Shown in pieces: positions 26,107-34,818 of a stretch of 34,995 bases of DNA. Each line of letters begins with the position of its first letter. Position 1 is the stretch's first letter. The position numbers and the translations under genes are program-made. The notes under the pieces are model-generated. The model saw only the letters and a list, made by a program, of their open reading frames with translations, ran no database searches and had not been told where the DNA came from. Source of the stretch: an uncultured Alistipes sp. (GTDB lineage: Bacteria > Bacteroidota > Bacteroidia > Bacteroidales > Rikenellaceae); assembly GCA_958449275.1 (NCBI GenBank), contig CAUDHE010000015.1:1-34995 (forward strand), in the 5' to 3' direction.

Positions 26107-27000
26107 ATGCCGAAGTTTTATGACAAGGTGAATGTGCTGAAAAAACCCGAATGGTTGAAGGTTCGTCTGCGCAGCGACGAAGGCTCTGCCGAGGTGGAGC
26201 GTATCGTGAAACGACACTCGTTGCATACGATTTGCAGCAGCGGACTCTGCCCCAACAAGGCCGAGTGCTGGAGCCGCAGGACGGCGACTTTCATGATTTT
26301 GGGCGACATTTGTACGCGCGGTTGCAAATTCTGCGCTACGAAGACAGGCAAACCCCTTGCTCCCGAAGCCTCGGAGCCCCGGCAGGTAGCCGAGAGCGTG
26401 AGACTTATGGGACTTCGACATGTTGTCGTGACTTCAGTCACTCGCGACGATCTCCCCGACGGCGGTGCCCGACACTGGGCCGCTACGGTGGAGGCCATAC
26501 GCGAGGAGAATCCCGACGCAACGATTGAGCTCCTTATTCCCGATTTGGATGCGCGAGCCGACTTGATAGAGATCGTGACCGCATCCGCGCCCGACATAAT
26601 CGGGCACAACATCGAAACCGTCGAGCGACTGACACCGCTTGTACGCTCCCGCGCGAAGTACCGCACGAGTCTGCGTACACTGGAGACCATCTCCCGAAGC
26701 GGCGCGGTCTCGAAGAGTGGACTGATGGTCGGACTTGGCGAGAGCGATGATGAAGTATTGCAAACAATGCGGGACCTGCGCGATGCGGGTGTCGAGATTG
26801 TAACGCTTGGTCAGTATCTTCGGCCCTCTCTGGAGCACTATCCCGTTGCGGCGTATATCACTCCCGAGAAATTCGAAAGGTACAGACTCCGAGCTTTGGA
26901 GATGGGCTTCAGCTATTGCGCGAGCGCGCCGCTGGTACGGTCGTCGTATTTGGCCGATGCCGCTCTGCAAAGCGTGAAGCGCAATCGCCCGCAGAGCTGA
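26107..27000 (+). CDS. lipA: lipoyl synthase
   Basis: Protein of 297 residues. Auxiliary iron-sulphur cluster cysteines C43, C48 and C54 (CSSGLCPNKAEC), radical-SAM CxxxCxxC at C69, C73 and C76 (CTRGCKFC), and a C-terminal RSSY whose Ser ligates the auxiliary cluster. The enzyme inserts two sulphurs into octanoyl groups on lipoyl domains. ATG 26107 is used because the promoter box overlaps the upstream TTG. lipB follows, completing de novo lipoate synthesis. Confidence 0.97.
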   Translation: MPKFYDKVNVLKKPEWLKVRLRSDEGSAEVERIVKRHSLHTICSSGLCPNKAECWSRRTATFMILGDICTRGCKFCATKTGKPLAPEASEPRQVAESVRLMGLRHVVVTSVTRDDLPDGGARHWAATVEAIREENPDATIELLIPDLDARADLIEIVTASAPDIIGHNIETVERLTPLVRSRAKYRTSLRTLETISRSGAVSKSGLMVGLGESDDEVLQTMRDLRDAGVEIVTLGQYLRPSLEHYPVAAYITPEKFERYRLRALEMGFSYCASAPLVRSSYLADAALQSVKRNRPQS

Positions 27001-27061
27001 CGCCAAAGGCCGCATGCCTTAGGCACCGAGCCGTCCTCGACGGCGGCGAAACGGAGACGTT

Positions 27062-27760
27062 ATGGAGGTATTGTACACAGATCTGGGCCTTATGGGCTAT
27101 GCCGAGTGCTGGGCGTTGCAACGCTCGCTCTTCGATCGCATGCTCGCTTCCAAAACGGGGCGCGCGGCGGCGGGCGAGGAGGTGCCGCCTCAGCAGGCCG
27201 GTTGGTTGCTTTTAGTGGAGCACCCTGCGGTATATACCCTCGGCAAGAGCGGCCGCGAGTCGAATCTGCTCGTCGACGAGCAGCGTCTGCATGCTTTGGG
27301 GGCCGATCTGTTCCGTATCGACCGCGGCGGCGACATTACCTTTCACGGCCCCGGGCAGATCGTGGGATATCCGATCCTCGATCTGGAACGTTTGGGTATG
27401 GGGCTGCGCGAGTATATCGATCGGCTGGAGGAGGCCGTGATAGGCGTGGCAGCCGATTACGGCATCGAGGCGGGCCGCATAGCGGGGGCCTCGGGGGTAT
27501 GGATCGAACCGAACGGCGCACGGGCGCGCAAATTGTGCGCCATAGGAGTGCGGTCGTCGCGATTCGTCACCATGCACGGCTTCGCCCTGAACGTGAATAC
27601 CGATTTGCGTTACTTCGATTACATAAACCCCTGCGGATTCACCGACCGCGGCGCGACGAGCATCTGTCGCGAGACAGGCGCGGCGGCCGACACGGCCGAG
27701 GTGAAGGAACGGCTGGTTAACCGATTAAGCGAGAATTTGAATGTTAAAATATATAAATAA
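27062..27760 (+). CDS. lipB: octanoyl-ACP:protein octanoyltransferase
   Basis: Protein of 232 residues. GGDITFHGPGQ (89-99), catalytic Lys157 (ARKLCAIG) and catalytic Cys191 (NPCGFTDRG) match LipB. It moves octanoate from acyl carrier protein to apo-lipoyl domains, the substrate for LipA encoded 61 nt upstream. An insertion at about 30-46 (KTGRAAAGEEVPPQQAG) after the first helix is slightly longer than usual. Confidence 0.96.
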   Translation: MEVLYTDLGLMGYAECWALQRSLFDRMLASKTGRAAAGEEVPPQQAGWLLLVEHPAVYTLGKSGRESNLLVDEQRLHALGADLFRIDRGGDITFHGPGQIVGYPILDLERLGMGLREYIDRLEEAVIGVAADYGIEAGRIAGASGVWIEPNGARARKLCAIGVRSSRFVTMHGFALNVNTDLRYFDYINPCGFTDRGATSICRETGAAADTAEVKERLVNRLSENLNVKIYK

Positions 27761-27774
27761 TAAAAACGTAACTT

Positions 27775-29538
27775 ATGCCCATAGAGAAGCGATGGGTGGT
27801 GAGACCTCACGGCGATCCCGAAGCCGCGACCCGCTTGGCGAGTCAGCTCCGTATGTCGCCCGTGCTCACCAACCTACTTGTACAGAGAGGCATAGACACC
27901 GTAGAAAAGGCCAACAAATTCTTTAATCCGCAGCTCTCCGACCTGCACGACCCATATCTGATGACCGATATGGCGAAGGCGGTGGAGCGCATCGAACGGG
28001 CCGTAGCCGCCAATGAGAAGATCATGGTGTACGGCGACTACGATGTGGACGGCACCACGGCCGTAGCGCTGGTTTACAAGTTTTTGAGGCAGATAGGTCA
28101 CAAGAACCTCGTTTTCTACATCCCCGACCGTTATAACGACGGTTACGGCATATCGGTCAAGGGCATCGACTACGCCGCCCGCAAGGGCGTGACGCTGGCC
28201 ATAGCTCTCGATTGCGGTATAAAAGCCGTGGAAAAGGTTGTTTATGCAAAGGAAAAGGGCGTGGATTTCATCATCTGTGACCATCATCTTCCGGCCGACG
28301 AGATTCCGGCGGCCGTAGCCGTTCTCGATCCCAAACGCCCCGATTGCAACTATCCGTTCGACGAGTTGTCGGGTTGCGGGGTGGGATTCAAGCTCGTGCA
28401 GGCCTACGCCTCGAAGCACGGGATACCTTTCTCCGACATCGAACATCTGCTCGACCTTCTGGTGGTCAGCATCGCGTCGGACATAGTACCGCTTACGGGC
28501 GAAAACCGCATTCTGGCCTACTACGGTCTGGAGCGGCTGAACCGTATGCCTTCGTCGGGACTGCTGTCGATCATCAAGATCTGCGGTCTCGACCGTCATA
28601 ACATCACCATCGACGACATCGTTTTCAAGATCGGCCCGCGAATCAATGCCGCGGGGCGCATGCGCATGGACGAAAACGACGAGAACGCCGCGCCGTCGGG
28701 CGGATTCGCCGCCGTGGAACTGCTCATCGAGGGCAACGACAAACTGGCGCAGGAGTTCTGCAACGTCATCGACTCTTACAATCAAGACCGTAAAAATATC
28801 GACCGCAGCGTCACTCAGGAGGCTCACGACTACATCGAGGCGCACGCCGACATGAAGAACCGCAAGAGCACCGTCATCTACAATCCCAAGTGGATGAAGG
28901 GCATAGTGGGCATAGTGGCCTCGCGCCTCATAGAGACATACTACCGTCCCACGGTGGTGCTCACCATGAGCAACGGTTTCGTGACGGGTTCGGCGCGGTC
29001 GGTACCCGGATTCGACCTCTATCAGGCGGTGGAGTCGTGCTCGGATCTGCTGGAGAACTTCGGCGGCCACATGTATGCGGCAGGTCTCACCATGCGCCCC
29101 GAGAATGTGGAGGCATTCACGCGTCGTTTCAACGACTATGTGGAGGAGCATATCGATCCGCAGATTTTGGTGCCGCAGGTGGATATCGACAGCGAACTGC
29201 TCTTTTCCGACATTACGCCCGCGTTCCATCGTCAGCTCAACAGTTTCCAGCCTTTCGGGCCTGGGAACTCGGCGCCCGTGTTCGCCACCTACGGAGCCAG
29301 TGCACACGGCGACGTGAAGCTGGTCGGAGCCGAGCAGGAACATCTGCGCATGGACTTGGTGCAGCGTCAGAAACCCAACACGGTGATTCAGACCATAGCG
29401 TTCCAGCAACCCTCGCACTACGAGTGGGTTCGTTCGGGACGTCCCGTGGACGTATGCTACCAAATCGTGGAGAATCACTACCGCGGAACGGTGACCACGC
29501 AGTTGCGTATAAAGGACATAAAACCCGTGGCGAAGTAA
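27775..29538 (+). CDS. recJ: single-stranded-DNA-specific exonuclease RecJ
   Basis: Protein of 587 residues, normal for RecJ. DHH-family catalytic motifs: VYGDYDVDGTTA with Asp88, Asp90 and Asp92, LDCGIK with Asp146, CDHHLP with Asp169-His170-His171, then the DHHA1 region with GGHMYAAG and a C-terminal OB-like domain. It degrades single-stranded DNA 5' to 3' in recombination and mismatch repair. The gene is 14 nt after lipB and ends 58 nt before RNase P RNA. Confidence 0.97.
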   Translation: MPIEKRWVVRPHGDPEAATRLASQLRMSPVLTNLLVQRGIDTVEKANKFFNPQLSDLHDPYLMTDMAKAVERIERAVAANEKIMVYGDYDVDGTTAVALVYKFLRQIGHKNLVFYIPDRYNDGYGISVKGIDYAARKGVTLAIALDCGIKAVEKVVYAKEKGVDFIICDHHLPADEIPAAVAVLDPKRPDCNYPFDELSGCGVGFKLVQAYASKHGIPFSDIEHLLDLLVVSIASDIVPLTGENRILAYYGLERLNRMPSSGLLSIIKICGLDRHNITIDDIVFKIGPRINAAGRMRMDENDENAAPSGGFAAVELLIEGNDKLAQEFCNVIDSYNQDRKNIDRSVTQEAHDYIEAHADMKNRKSTVIYNPKWMKGIVGIVASRLIETYYRPTVVLTMSNGFVTGSARSVPGFDLYQAVESCSDLLENFGGHMYAAGLTMRPENVEAFTRRFNDYVEEHIDPQILVPQVDIDSELLFSDITPAFHRQLNSFQPFGPGNSAPVFATYGASAHGDVKLVGAEQEHLRMDLVQRQKPNTVIQTIAFQQPSHYEWVRSGRPVDVCYQIVENHYRGTVTTQLRIKDIKPVAK

Positions 29539-29551
29539 TCGCCGCGACGGA

Positions 29552-29584
29552 GGGCGGCATATCTGGTCGAGATATGTCGGCCGA
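29552..29584 (+). other. hairpin between recJ and RNase P RNA
   Basis: CATATCT pairs with AGATATG around GGTCG, extended by further G-C pairs. No T-run. It lies just upstream of the RNase P P1 helix and could be a processing signal if rnpB is transcribed from recJ. Confidence 0.35.
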
Positions 29585-29596
29585 ACAGGTAAAAAC

Positions 29597-29980
29597 CATC
29601 GGCAAATACGCTCTATCGCTGCCCGCTTCGGCGGGGAGAGGAAAGTCCGAGCAACGCAGAGCACCGCACGAGCTAACGACTCGACGTCCGTGAGGGTGTA
29701 GTAGCGTAACAGAGAATAACCGCCTGCAGACGATTCGTTATCAGGAAATTGACGCAGGTAAGGGTGAAAAGGCGGGGTAAGAGCCCACCGCGGAGGCAGC
29801 AATGTTCTCCGGCTGTACGCCTTGCGGGTTGCAAGACCATGTATATCGACAGCTAAGGGCTGCTCGTCCGATGTCGAGGGGTAGGTTGCTGGAGGCTGCG
29901 GGTGACCGCAGTCGTAGATAAATGATAGAGGCCCCGCCGAGGCGGGGTACAGAACTCGGCTTACAGGATTTGCAGATGGC
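29597..29980 (+). ncRNA. rnpB: RNase P RNA component (bacterial type A)
   Basis: Conserved blocks in order: AGAGGAAAGTCCGAGCA near 29637, GGGTGAAAAGGCGGGGTAAGA near 29762, TAGATAAATGATAGAGGCC near 29916 and ACAGAACTCGGCTTACAG near 29950. The ends are set by the P1 helix: CCATC-g-GCAAAT (29597-29608) pairs with ATTTGC-a-GATGG (29969-29980), 11 base pairs with one mismatch. The RNA is the catalytic part of the enzyme that matures tRNA 5' ends. No Bacteroidota -7 box was found just upstream; a terminator follows directly. Confidence 0.96.
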
Positions 29981-29982
29981 GG

Positions 29983-30023
29983 GGGTTGTTCGAATTGGCT
30001 CGGGCGGCCCCTTTTTGTTTTTA
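29983..30023 (+). terminator. intrinsic terminator of rnpB
   Basis: The arm 29983-29994 pairs with 30001-30012 (12 pairs, four of them G-U), loop ATTGGC, followed by TTTTTGTTTTT. It starts 3 nt after the P1 helix. Confidence 0.8.
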
Positions 30024-30145
30024 TGTCCCCGGCATATCGATGTCTCGCCCTCTCGGTGCTGGGGTTAGTACCGATGCCCGATACAAGAATCTTTATCGGC
30101 CGACGACAGTCGGGTCGGAAAATAAAGTTATTTGATTATAATTCG

Positions 30146-30153
30146 TATATTTG
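30146..30153 (+). promoter_or_regulatory. -7 box (TATATTTG) for xseA operon
   Basis: Exact match to TAnnTTTG in an AT-rich stretch, 47 nt before ATG 30201; same octamer as before the GH99-like gene. It lies inside the longer frame from 30132, arguing for the later start. Confidence 0.55.
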
Positions 30154-30200
30154 TAGGGGAGGTTAGGCGAATAGCTCGCCGCCTCGAAAACCGAATTGTC

Positions 30201-31493
30201 ATGGCGGACGGAAATCACATATCGCTCAGCGAGTTGCAGCGTCGCATAAAATGCGCCGTCGAGGAGTCGCTGCCCATGCCGTTGTGGGTCGCGGCCGAGA
30301 TCTCGGAACTGAAGGTGAACTATTCGGGCCACTGCTATATGGAACTGGTGGAGAAAGCGGACGGCACTGCGGCTTCCCGCGGCGGACGTGCCCCGTCGGG
30401 CGTGCCATGCGCTCAGGCCCGCGCCGTCATATGGCGTTCGCAGTATGGCATGCTCGCCGCATATTTCGAAGCCGAGACGGGCAGCAGACTCGCGGCGGGA
30501 ATGAAGATTCTGGCCAAAGTGCTGGTGTCGTATCACGAGCTCTACGGCCTTACGCTACAGATCATCGACCTCGATGCGTCGTACACGTTGGGCGAGGTGG
30601 AGCGGCAACGGCAACTTACGATAAAGCGTCTTCAGTCCGACGGCGTGTGGGACATGAACCGCGAGGCGGCTTTACCGATGCTCGTACAGCGCATAGCGGT
30701 GGTGTCGAGCGCGTCGGCAGCAGGCTATCGCGACTTCATGAACGAATTGCGGAGCAGCGGTTACGCCTTTCGCACCGAGTTGTTCGACGCCGTGGTTCAG
30801 GGCGCTGCCGCCGAGGAGTCGGTAACGTCGGCGCTGAGCGCCGTAGCCGAACGGGCCGAGGAGTTCGATGCGGTGGTCATGATCCGCGGAGGCGGTTCGG
30901 TTACCGACCTGAGCTGTTTCGACTCCTATCGCATCTGCTCTTATGTGGCGCAATTCCCGTTGCCCGTGCTTACGGGAATCGGTCACGACAAGGATACGAG
31001 CGTCGCCGACATGGTGGCGCACAAGTCGCTCAAGACCCCCACGGCCGTGGCGGCGTGGCTCGCGGACCGCATGGCGCGCATCGAGGCGTGGATTGACGAG
31101 TCGGCGCGGCGTCTGCACGATGCCGCCGTGAGCGTGACGCGCAGCGAGAGGTTGCGTTTGGAACGTCTGGCTGCCGATACGGCCCGCGAGGGAGGCATGT
31201 ACGTCGAACGGTGTCGGTCGGCATTGGGTTTGCTGCGCGAACAGATAGCGGCGGCGGCATTGCGCACGGTGGAGGCGGCGCGTTCGCGTATTGCGGCGGC
31301 CGAAGGCGTGGTCGAGGGGTGTTCCCCGCAGCGGATCATGCGAATGGGATTCGCCGTGGTTCGTCACAACGGGCGGGCATTGCTCTCGACAGAGTGGCTT
31401 CGCGCGGGCGAGCCGATCGAAGTGGAACTTTACGACGGCGCGCTGAACGCCGACATTACGAGCATAAAGGTAAAAAAATATGGCGAAGAATAG
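30201..31493 (+). CDS. xseA: exodeoxyribonuclease VII large subunit
   Basis: Protein of 430 residues. N-terminal OB-fold (about 1-100, PLWVAAEISELKVNYSGHCYMEL), catalytic core with VVSSASAAGYRDFMNEL, MIRGGGSVTDLSCFDSY and TGIGHDKDTSVADMVAHKSLKTPTA, then a long helical C-terminal region for XseB binding. An Ala/Gly/Pro-rich insertion (about 55-70) lies in the OB-fold. Degrades single-stranded DNA. The end overlaps xseB by 14 nt. The start ATG 30201 follows the promoter box. Confidence 0.95.
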   Translation: MADGNHISLSELQRRIKCAVEESLPMPLWVAAEISELKVNYSGHCYMELVEKADGTAASRGGRAPSGVPCAQARAVIWRSQYGMLAAYFEAETGSRLAAGMKILAKVLVSYHELYGLTLQIIDLDASYTLGEVERQRQLTIKRLQSDGVWDMNREAALPMLVQRIAVVSSASAAGYRDFMNELRSSGYAFRTELFDAVVQGAAAEESVTSALSAVAERAEEFDAVVMIRGGGSVTDLSCFDSYRICSYVAQFPLPVLTGIGHDKDTSVADMVAHKSLKTPTAVAAWLADRMARIEAWIDESARRLHDAAVSVTRSERLRLERLAADTAREGGMYVERCRSALGLLREQIAAAALRTVEAARSRIAAAEGVVEGCSPQRIMRMGFAVVRHNGRALLSTEWLRAGEPIEVELYDGALNADITSIKVKKYGEE

Positions 31494-31686
31494 TGAAAAG
31501 AGACCTGCGTACGCCGAGGCGGTGGCCGAGATCGAAGATATTCTGTCGCGTCTGCGCGGCGAGCAAACGGGGGTGGACGAATTGGAGGCCGCGGTGAAGC
31601 GCGCCACGGAGCTGATCGCCCGATGCAAGGCGCAGTTACACGAGGTGGAGACCGCCGTAAAGGCGCAACTATCCGAGCAGGAATAA
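31480..31686 (+). CDS. xseB: exodeoxyribonuclease VII small subunit
   Basis: Protein of 68 residues, normal for XseB: two helices with YAEAVAEIEDILSRLRGEQTGVDELEAAVKRA pattern. It coats the helical tail of XseA. It overlaps xseA by 14 nt and is followed 12 nt later by the methyltransferase gene. Confidence 0.92.
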   Translation: MAKNSEKRPAYAEAVAEIEDILSRLRGEQTGVDELEAAVKRATELIARCKAQLHEVETAVKAQLSEQE

Positions 31687-31698
31687 ACGGTGCGGAGG

Positions 31699-32484
31699 AT
31701 GAAAAAACTCATAAAATTCATACTTAACGCCTTTCCGCGCCCATTTCTTCAACGGGCTGCGGGATGGACCGTGCCGCTGCTGGGCCTGTTCTACGTCGGC
31801 CGCGGCCGCGAATGTCCGCTTTGCGGATGCCGACGGCGACGGTTCCTTCCTTACGGCTATGTGGTATCGCGCGCCGATGCGCTTTGTCCGCGCTGCCTCG
31901 CACTGGAGCGGCATCGTCTGTTGTGGCTCTACCTGAAGCGAGAGACGCGGATCGAGACCGAACTGCCGCATCTGTTGCATGTCGCGCCCGAGGTGTCGTT
32001 GATGCGCAAATTGCGCCGCGCCTATCGTGCAGTTACCGAACGTTACGTGACGGCCGATCTGGAGAGCCCGTTGGCCGACATGCACTTCGACATACAGCAT
32101 ATTCCTCTGCCCGACGGATCGTTCGACGCGGTGATATGCAACCATATCATGGAACATGTAGAGAACGACCGCCGTGCCATGCGCGAACTGCATCGCATCC
32201 TGCGCGCGGGAGGTTGGGGAATAATCCTCGTTCCCGTGGATTACGCCCGCGAGGCGACTTTCGAGGACGACACCGTCACCGACCCCGCTGAGCGGACGCG
32301 CATATTCGGGCAGTACGACCACAGGCGCATCTACGGCCGTGATTATGCCGACCGTCTGCGCGAGGCAGGGTTCGAGGTCGAGGAGCGCGATTACGCAGCC
32401 GAGGTGTCGCCCGCGGAGCGCGAACGTTACGCTTTGGCGGAGGACCATTTATATATTGTGCGGAAACCTTTAACCGATATTTGA
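31699..32484 (+). CDS. class I SAM-dependent methyltransferase with N-terminal zinc ribbon
   Basis: Protein of 261 residues from ATG 31699, preceded by an AGGAGG-like GGAGG; a GTG at 31690 is the alternative. Cysteine pairs C39/C42 and C63/C66 (CPLC; CPRC) form a likely zinc ribbon. A methyltransferase fold follows: LLHVAPE (about 95-101, motif I variant), DIQHIPLPDGSFDAVICNHIMEHV, and LHRILRAGGWGIILVP. The substrate is unknown. Its stop lies just before the start of the relA-like gene, so they are probably co-transcribed. Confidence 0.85.
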   Translation: MKKLIKFILNAFPRPFLQRAAGWTVPLLGLFYVGRGRECPLCGCRRRRFLPYGYVVSRADALCPRCLALERHRLLWLYLKRETRIETELPHLLHVAPEVSLMRKLRRAYRAVTERYVTADLESPLADMHFDIQHIPLPDGSFDAVICNHIMEHVENDRRAMRELHRILRAGGWGIILVPVDYAREATFEDDTVTDPAERTRIFGQYDHRRIYGRDYADRLREAGFEVEERDYAAEVSPAERERYALAEDHLYIVRKPLTDI

Positions 32485-32486
32485 TT

Positions 32487-34703
32487 ATGGAGGCTTTGCA
32501 AAAATACGCGTCGCTGCGGACATTTGTCCGCGATTCGTTTTCGCCCGTGACGCAGGAGCTGGTCGACAAGGCGTTGATATTCGCTGCCGAACGCATGGGC
32601 GCTCATACCCGTTACGACGGCACCCCGATGATGGACCACGACGCGGCCGTGGCCGAGATCGTGGCGCGCGAAATAGGACTCGGCCGCAACTCCACCGTAG
32701 CGGCTATACTCCACGACGTGATGCGCATAGCAGTAAAGGAGAACCCCGAGAGCGCAGACGAACTCACGCGACAGATCCGTGCCGAATTCGGCGATCAGGT
32801 GATAGGCATCATCGTGGGACTGTGCAAGATATCGAACATAAAGCTCAAGGTGTCGAAGGAGCAGGCCGACGATTTCCGCGACATGATCGTCAGCTATTCG
32901 GAAGATCCGCGTGTGATCCTCATAAAGCTCGCCGACCGTTTAGAGGTTATGCGCAGCCTGCAAATGTTCCCGCCCGACAAGCGGCGCAAGAAGAGTTGGG
33001 AGAGCATGAATCTCTATGCCCAGATAGCCCACAAGCTGGGCCTCTACAATCTGAAGAGCGAGTTAGAGGATCTGGCTCTCAAGTGGCTCGAGCCGCGCGA
33101 CTACGACTACATCTGCCGCCGTCTGGAGGAGACCGAGAGCGAGCGTCAGACGTTCATAGCCCGTTTTCTGAAGCCCATAACCGACAAGATCGACCGTCAG
33201 GGCATACGCTATCACATAAAGAGCCGCACCAAATCGATATACTCCATTTGGAACAAGATGCGCAAGCAGAACGTACCTTTCGAGGGCGTTTACGATATTT
33301 TCGCGCTGCGCATAATAGTCGACTGCGAGCGCGAGACCGAGAAACAGATCTGCTGGACGATCTACTCCATCGTTAGCGATTGCTACACCCCCAATCCCGA
33401 CCGCATGCGCGACTGGATCACGATCCCCAAATCGAACGGTTACGAGTCGCTGCACACCACAGTTTCGGCGGGCGAGGGGCGTTGGGTCGAGATACAGATC
33501 CGCACCGAGCGCATGGATGCGGTGGCCGAGCGCGGTATCGCGGCCCATTGGCGTTACAAGGGTGTCAATCAGGGCGGACAAACCAGCGAACAGTGGCTCG
33601 GCCGTCTGCGCGAGGCGCTGGAGGAGACAACCCATTCGCTGTCGCAGCGTTTCGAGGCCAAACCGTCGTCGGGCGAGATATTCGTATTCACGCCCAACGG
33701 CGACATACGCAAGTTGCCCGAAGGGGCCACGGTGCTCGATTTCGCGTTCGACATACACACCAACCTGGGTTCCACCTGCACGGGAGGCAAGGTCAACAAT
33801 CGCGCCGTGCCCATACGCGAGGTGCTGCGCAACGGCGACATAGTAGAGGTAGTGACGCAGAAAAACCAGACTCCCAAGGCCGACTGGCTCAACTCGTGCG
33901 TGACGTCGAAAGCCCGCTCGCGCATAAAGTCGTTCCTGCGCGAGGAGCAGATGAAGCATGCCCGCATGGGGCGCGAGGAGTTGGAGCGCAAGTTGAAAAA
34001 CTGGAAAATAAACGTTCCCATCGACGAGGCGGTAGCCTATCTGGGCCGTCATTTCAAGGTGCGTACGGGGCGCGAGGTCTATTCGATGATCGCCGAGCAG
34101 AAGGTGGATTTTCTGACCATAAAGGATATTCTGGTGCATTGGATCTCGGGGCGTGCCGAGGAGGAGCGTCGCACGGCGGCGGCCGAGGCCGAGGAGCGCA
34201 AGGCCGAACAGAAGAAAAACGATGCGGCCGCAGCGGCTCCGCGTTCGACCGATGCGCTGATTATCGACGAAAAGATCAACCACATAGAGTACAAGCTGGC
34301 CAAGTGTTGCAATCCCATTAAGGGCGACAGCGTATTCGGGTTCGTCACCATAGCGTCGGGCATCACCATTCACCGCACCGATTGTCCCAATGCGCGTCGC
34401 ATGCGCGAGAACTATCCCTACCGCATCATGGAGGCCCGCTGGCGTAGCGGTGCCGACGGGGCGTTCCGTGCCACGATAGCCATATCGGCCCAGGATACGG
34501 CGGGACTCGCCAACCAGATCACCGAGGTGATTACACGCGAGCTGAAACTCAACATCCGCGGCATCAACTTCATCTCGCGCGGCGACGGCACGGCCCGCGG
34601 AACGGTGAGCGTCGAGGTTCCAGGCGCGGGCGTGGTCGACACGCTGATCCACTCCGTGATGAAAATCAAGGGGGTGCAGAAAGCCTACCGAGTGAATAAT
34701 TGA
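32487..34703 (+). CDS. relA: long RelA/SpoT homologue (ppGpp synthetase) with degraded hydrolase motif
   Basis: Protein of 738 residues: HD domain (about 25-170), synthetase domain (about 210-350, HIKSRTKSIYSIWNKM, YDIFALRI, SNGYESLHTTV), TGS domain (about 392-452), zinc-finger-like region (KLAKCCNPIKGD), and C-terminal ACT domain. In the HD domain His51 and His76-Asp77 are kept, but the HDxxED motif reads HDVMRI and the RLHN motif reads RLEV, so key hydrolase residues Glu, Asp and Asn are missing. It is therefore probably a RelA-type synthetase with weak or no ppGpp hydrolysis; Bacteroidota often encode a second, SpoT-like protein elsewhere. ATG 32487 is preferred to TTG 32481. Confidence 0.93.
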   Translation: MEALQKYASLRTFVRDSFSPVTQELVDKALIFAAERMGAHTRYDGTPMMDHDAAVAEIVAREIGLGRNSTVAAILHDVMRIAVKENPESADELTRQIRAEFGDQVIGIIVGLCKISNIKLKVSKEQADDFRDMIVSYSEDPRVILIKLADRLEVMRSLQMFPPDKRRKKSWESMNLYAQIAHKLGLYNLKSELEDLALKWLEPRDYDYICRRLEETESERQTFIARFLKPITDKIDRQGIRYHIKSRTKSIYSIWNKMRKQNVPFEGVYDIFALRIIVDCERETEKQICWTIYSIVSDCYTPNPDRMRDWITIPKSNGYESLHTTVSAGEGRWVEIQIRTERMDAVAERGIAAHWRYKGVNQGGQTSEQWLGRLREALEETTHSLSQRFEAKPSSGEIFVFTPNGDIRKLPEGATVLDFAFDIHTNLGSTCTGGKVNNRAVPIREVLRNGDIVEVVTQKNQTPKADWLNSCVTSKARSRIKSFLREEQMKHARMGREELERKLKNWKINVPIDEAVAYLGRHFKVRTGREVYSMIAEQKVDFLTIKDILVHWISGRAEEERRTAAAEAEERKAEQKKNDAAAAAPRSTDALIIDEKINHIEYKLAKCCNPIKGDSVFGFVTIASGITIHRTDCPNARRMRENYPYRIMEARWRSGADGAFRATIAISAQDTAGLANQITEVITRELKLNIRGINFISRGDGTARGTVSVEVPGAGVVDTLIHSVMKIKGVQKAYRVNN

Positions 34704-34731
34704 CGCTACTGTCGGGGCGCAGCCTGCAGTG

Positions 34732-34756
34732 GTTCGCGATGTGAGCATTCGCGAAC
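34732..34756. terminator. hairpin downstream of the relA-like gene
   Basis: GTTCGCGA (34732-34739) pairs perfectly with TCGCGAAC (34749-34756), loop 9 nt, 28 nt after the stop. No T-run, so terminator status is tentative. Confidence 0.45.
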
Positions 34757-34767
34757 AATAGCGGGCC

Positions 34768-34817
34768 TCCGCCACGGTAGGGTGTCGACGAATTGCGCAA
34801 CTCGGAGAGTCGCAATA
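34768..34817. repeat. intergenic repeat element, copy A
   Basis: A 50-nt stretch similar to 20112-20160. It contains the hairpin TTGCG(ca)ACT...AGTCGCAA. A 12-nt GCGGGCCTCCGC at its upstream edge (34761-34772) recurs at 14941-14952, where a similar GC-rich hairpin follows between ddl and the lipoprotein gene. Confidence 0.5.
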
Positions 34818-34818
34818 T

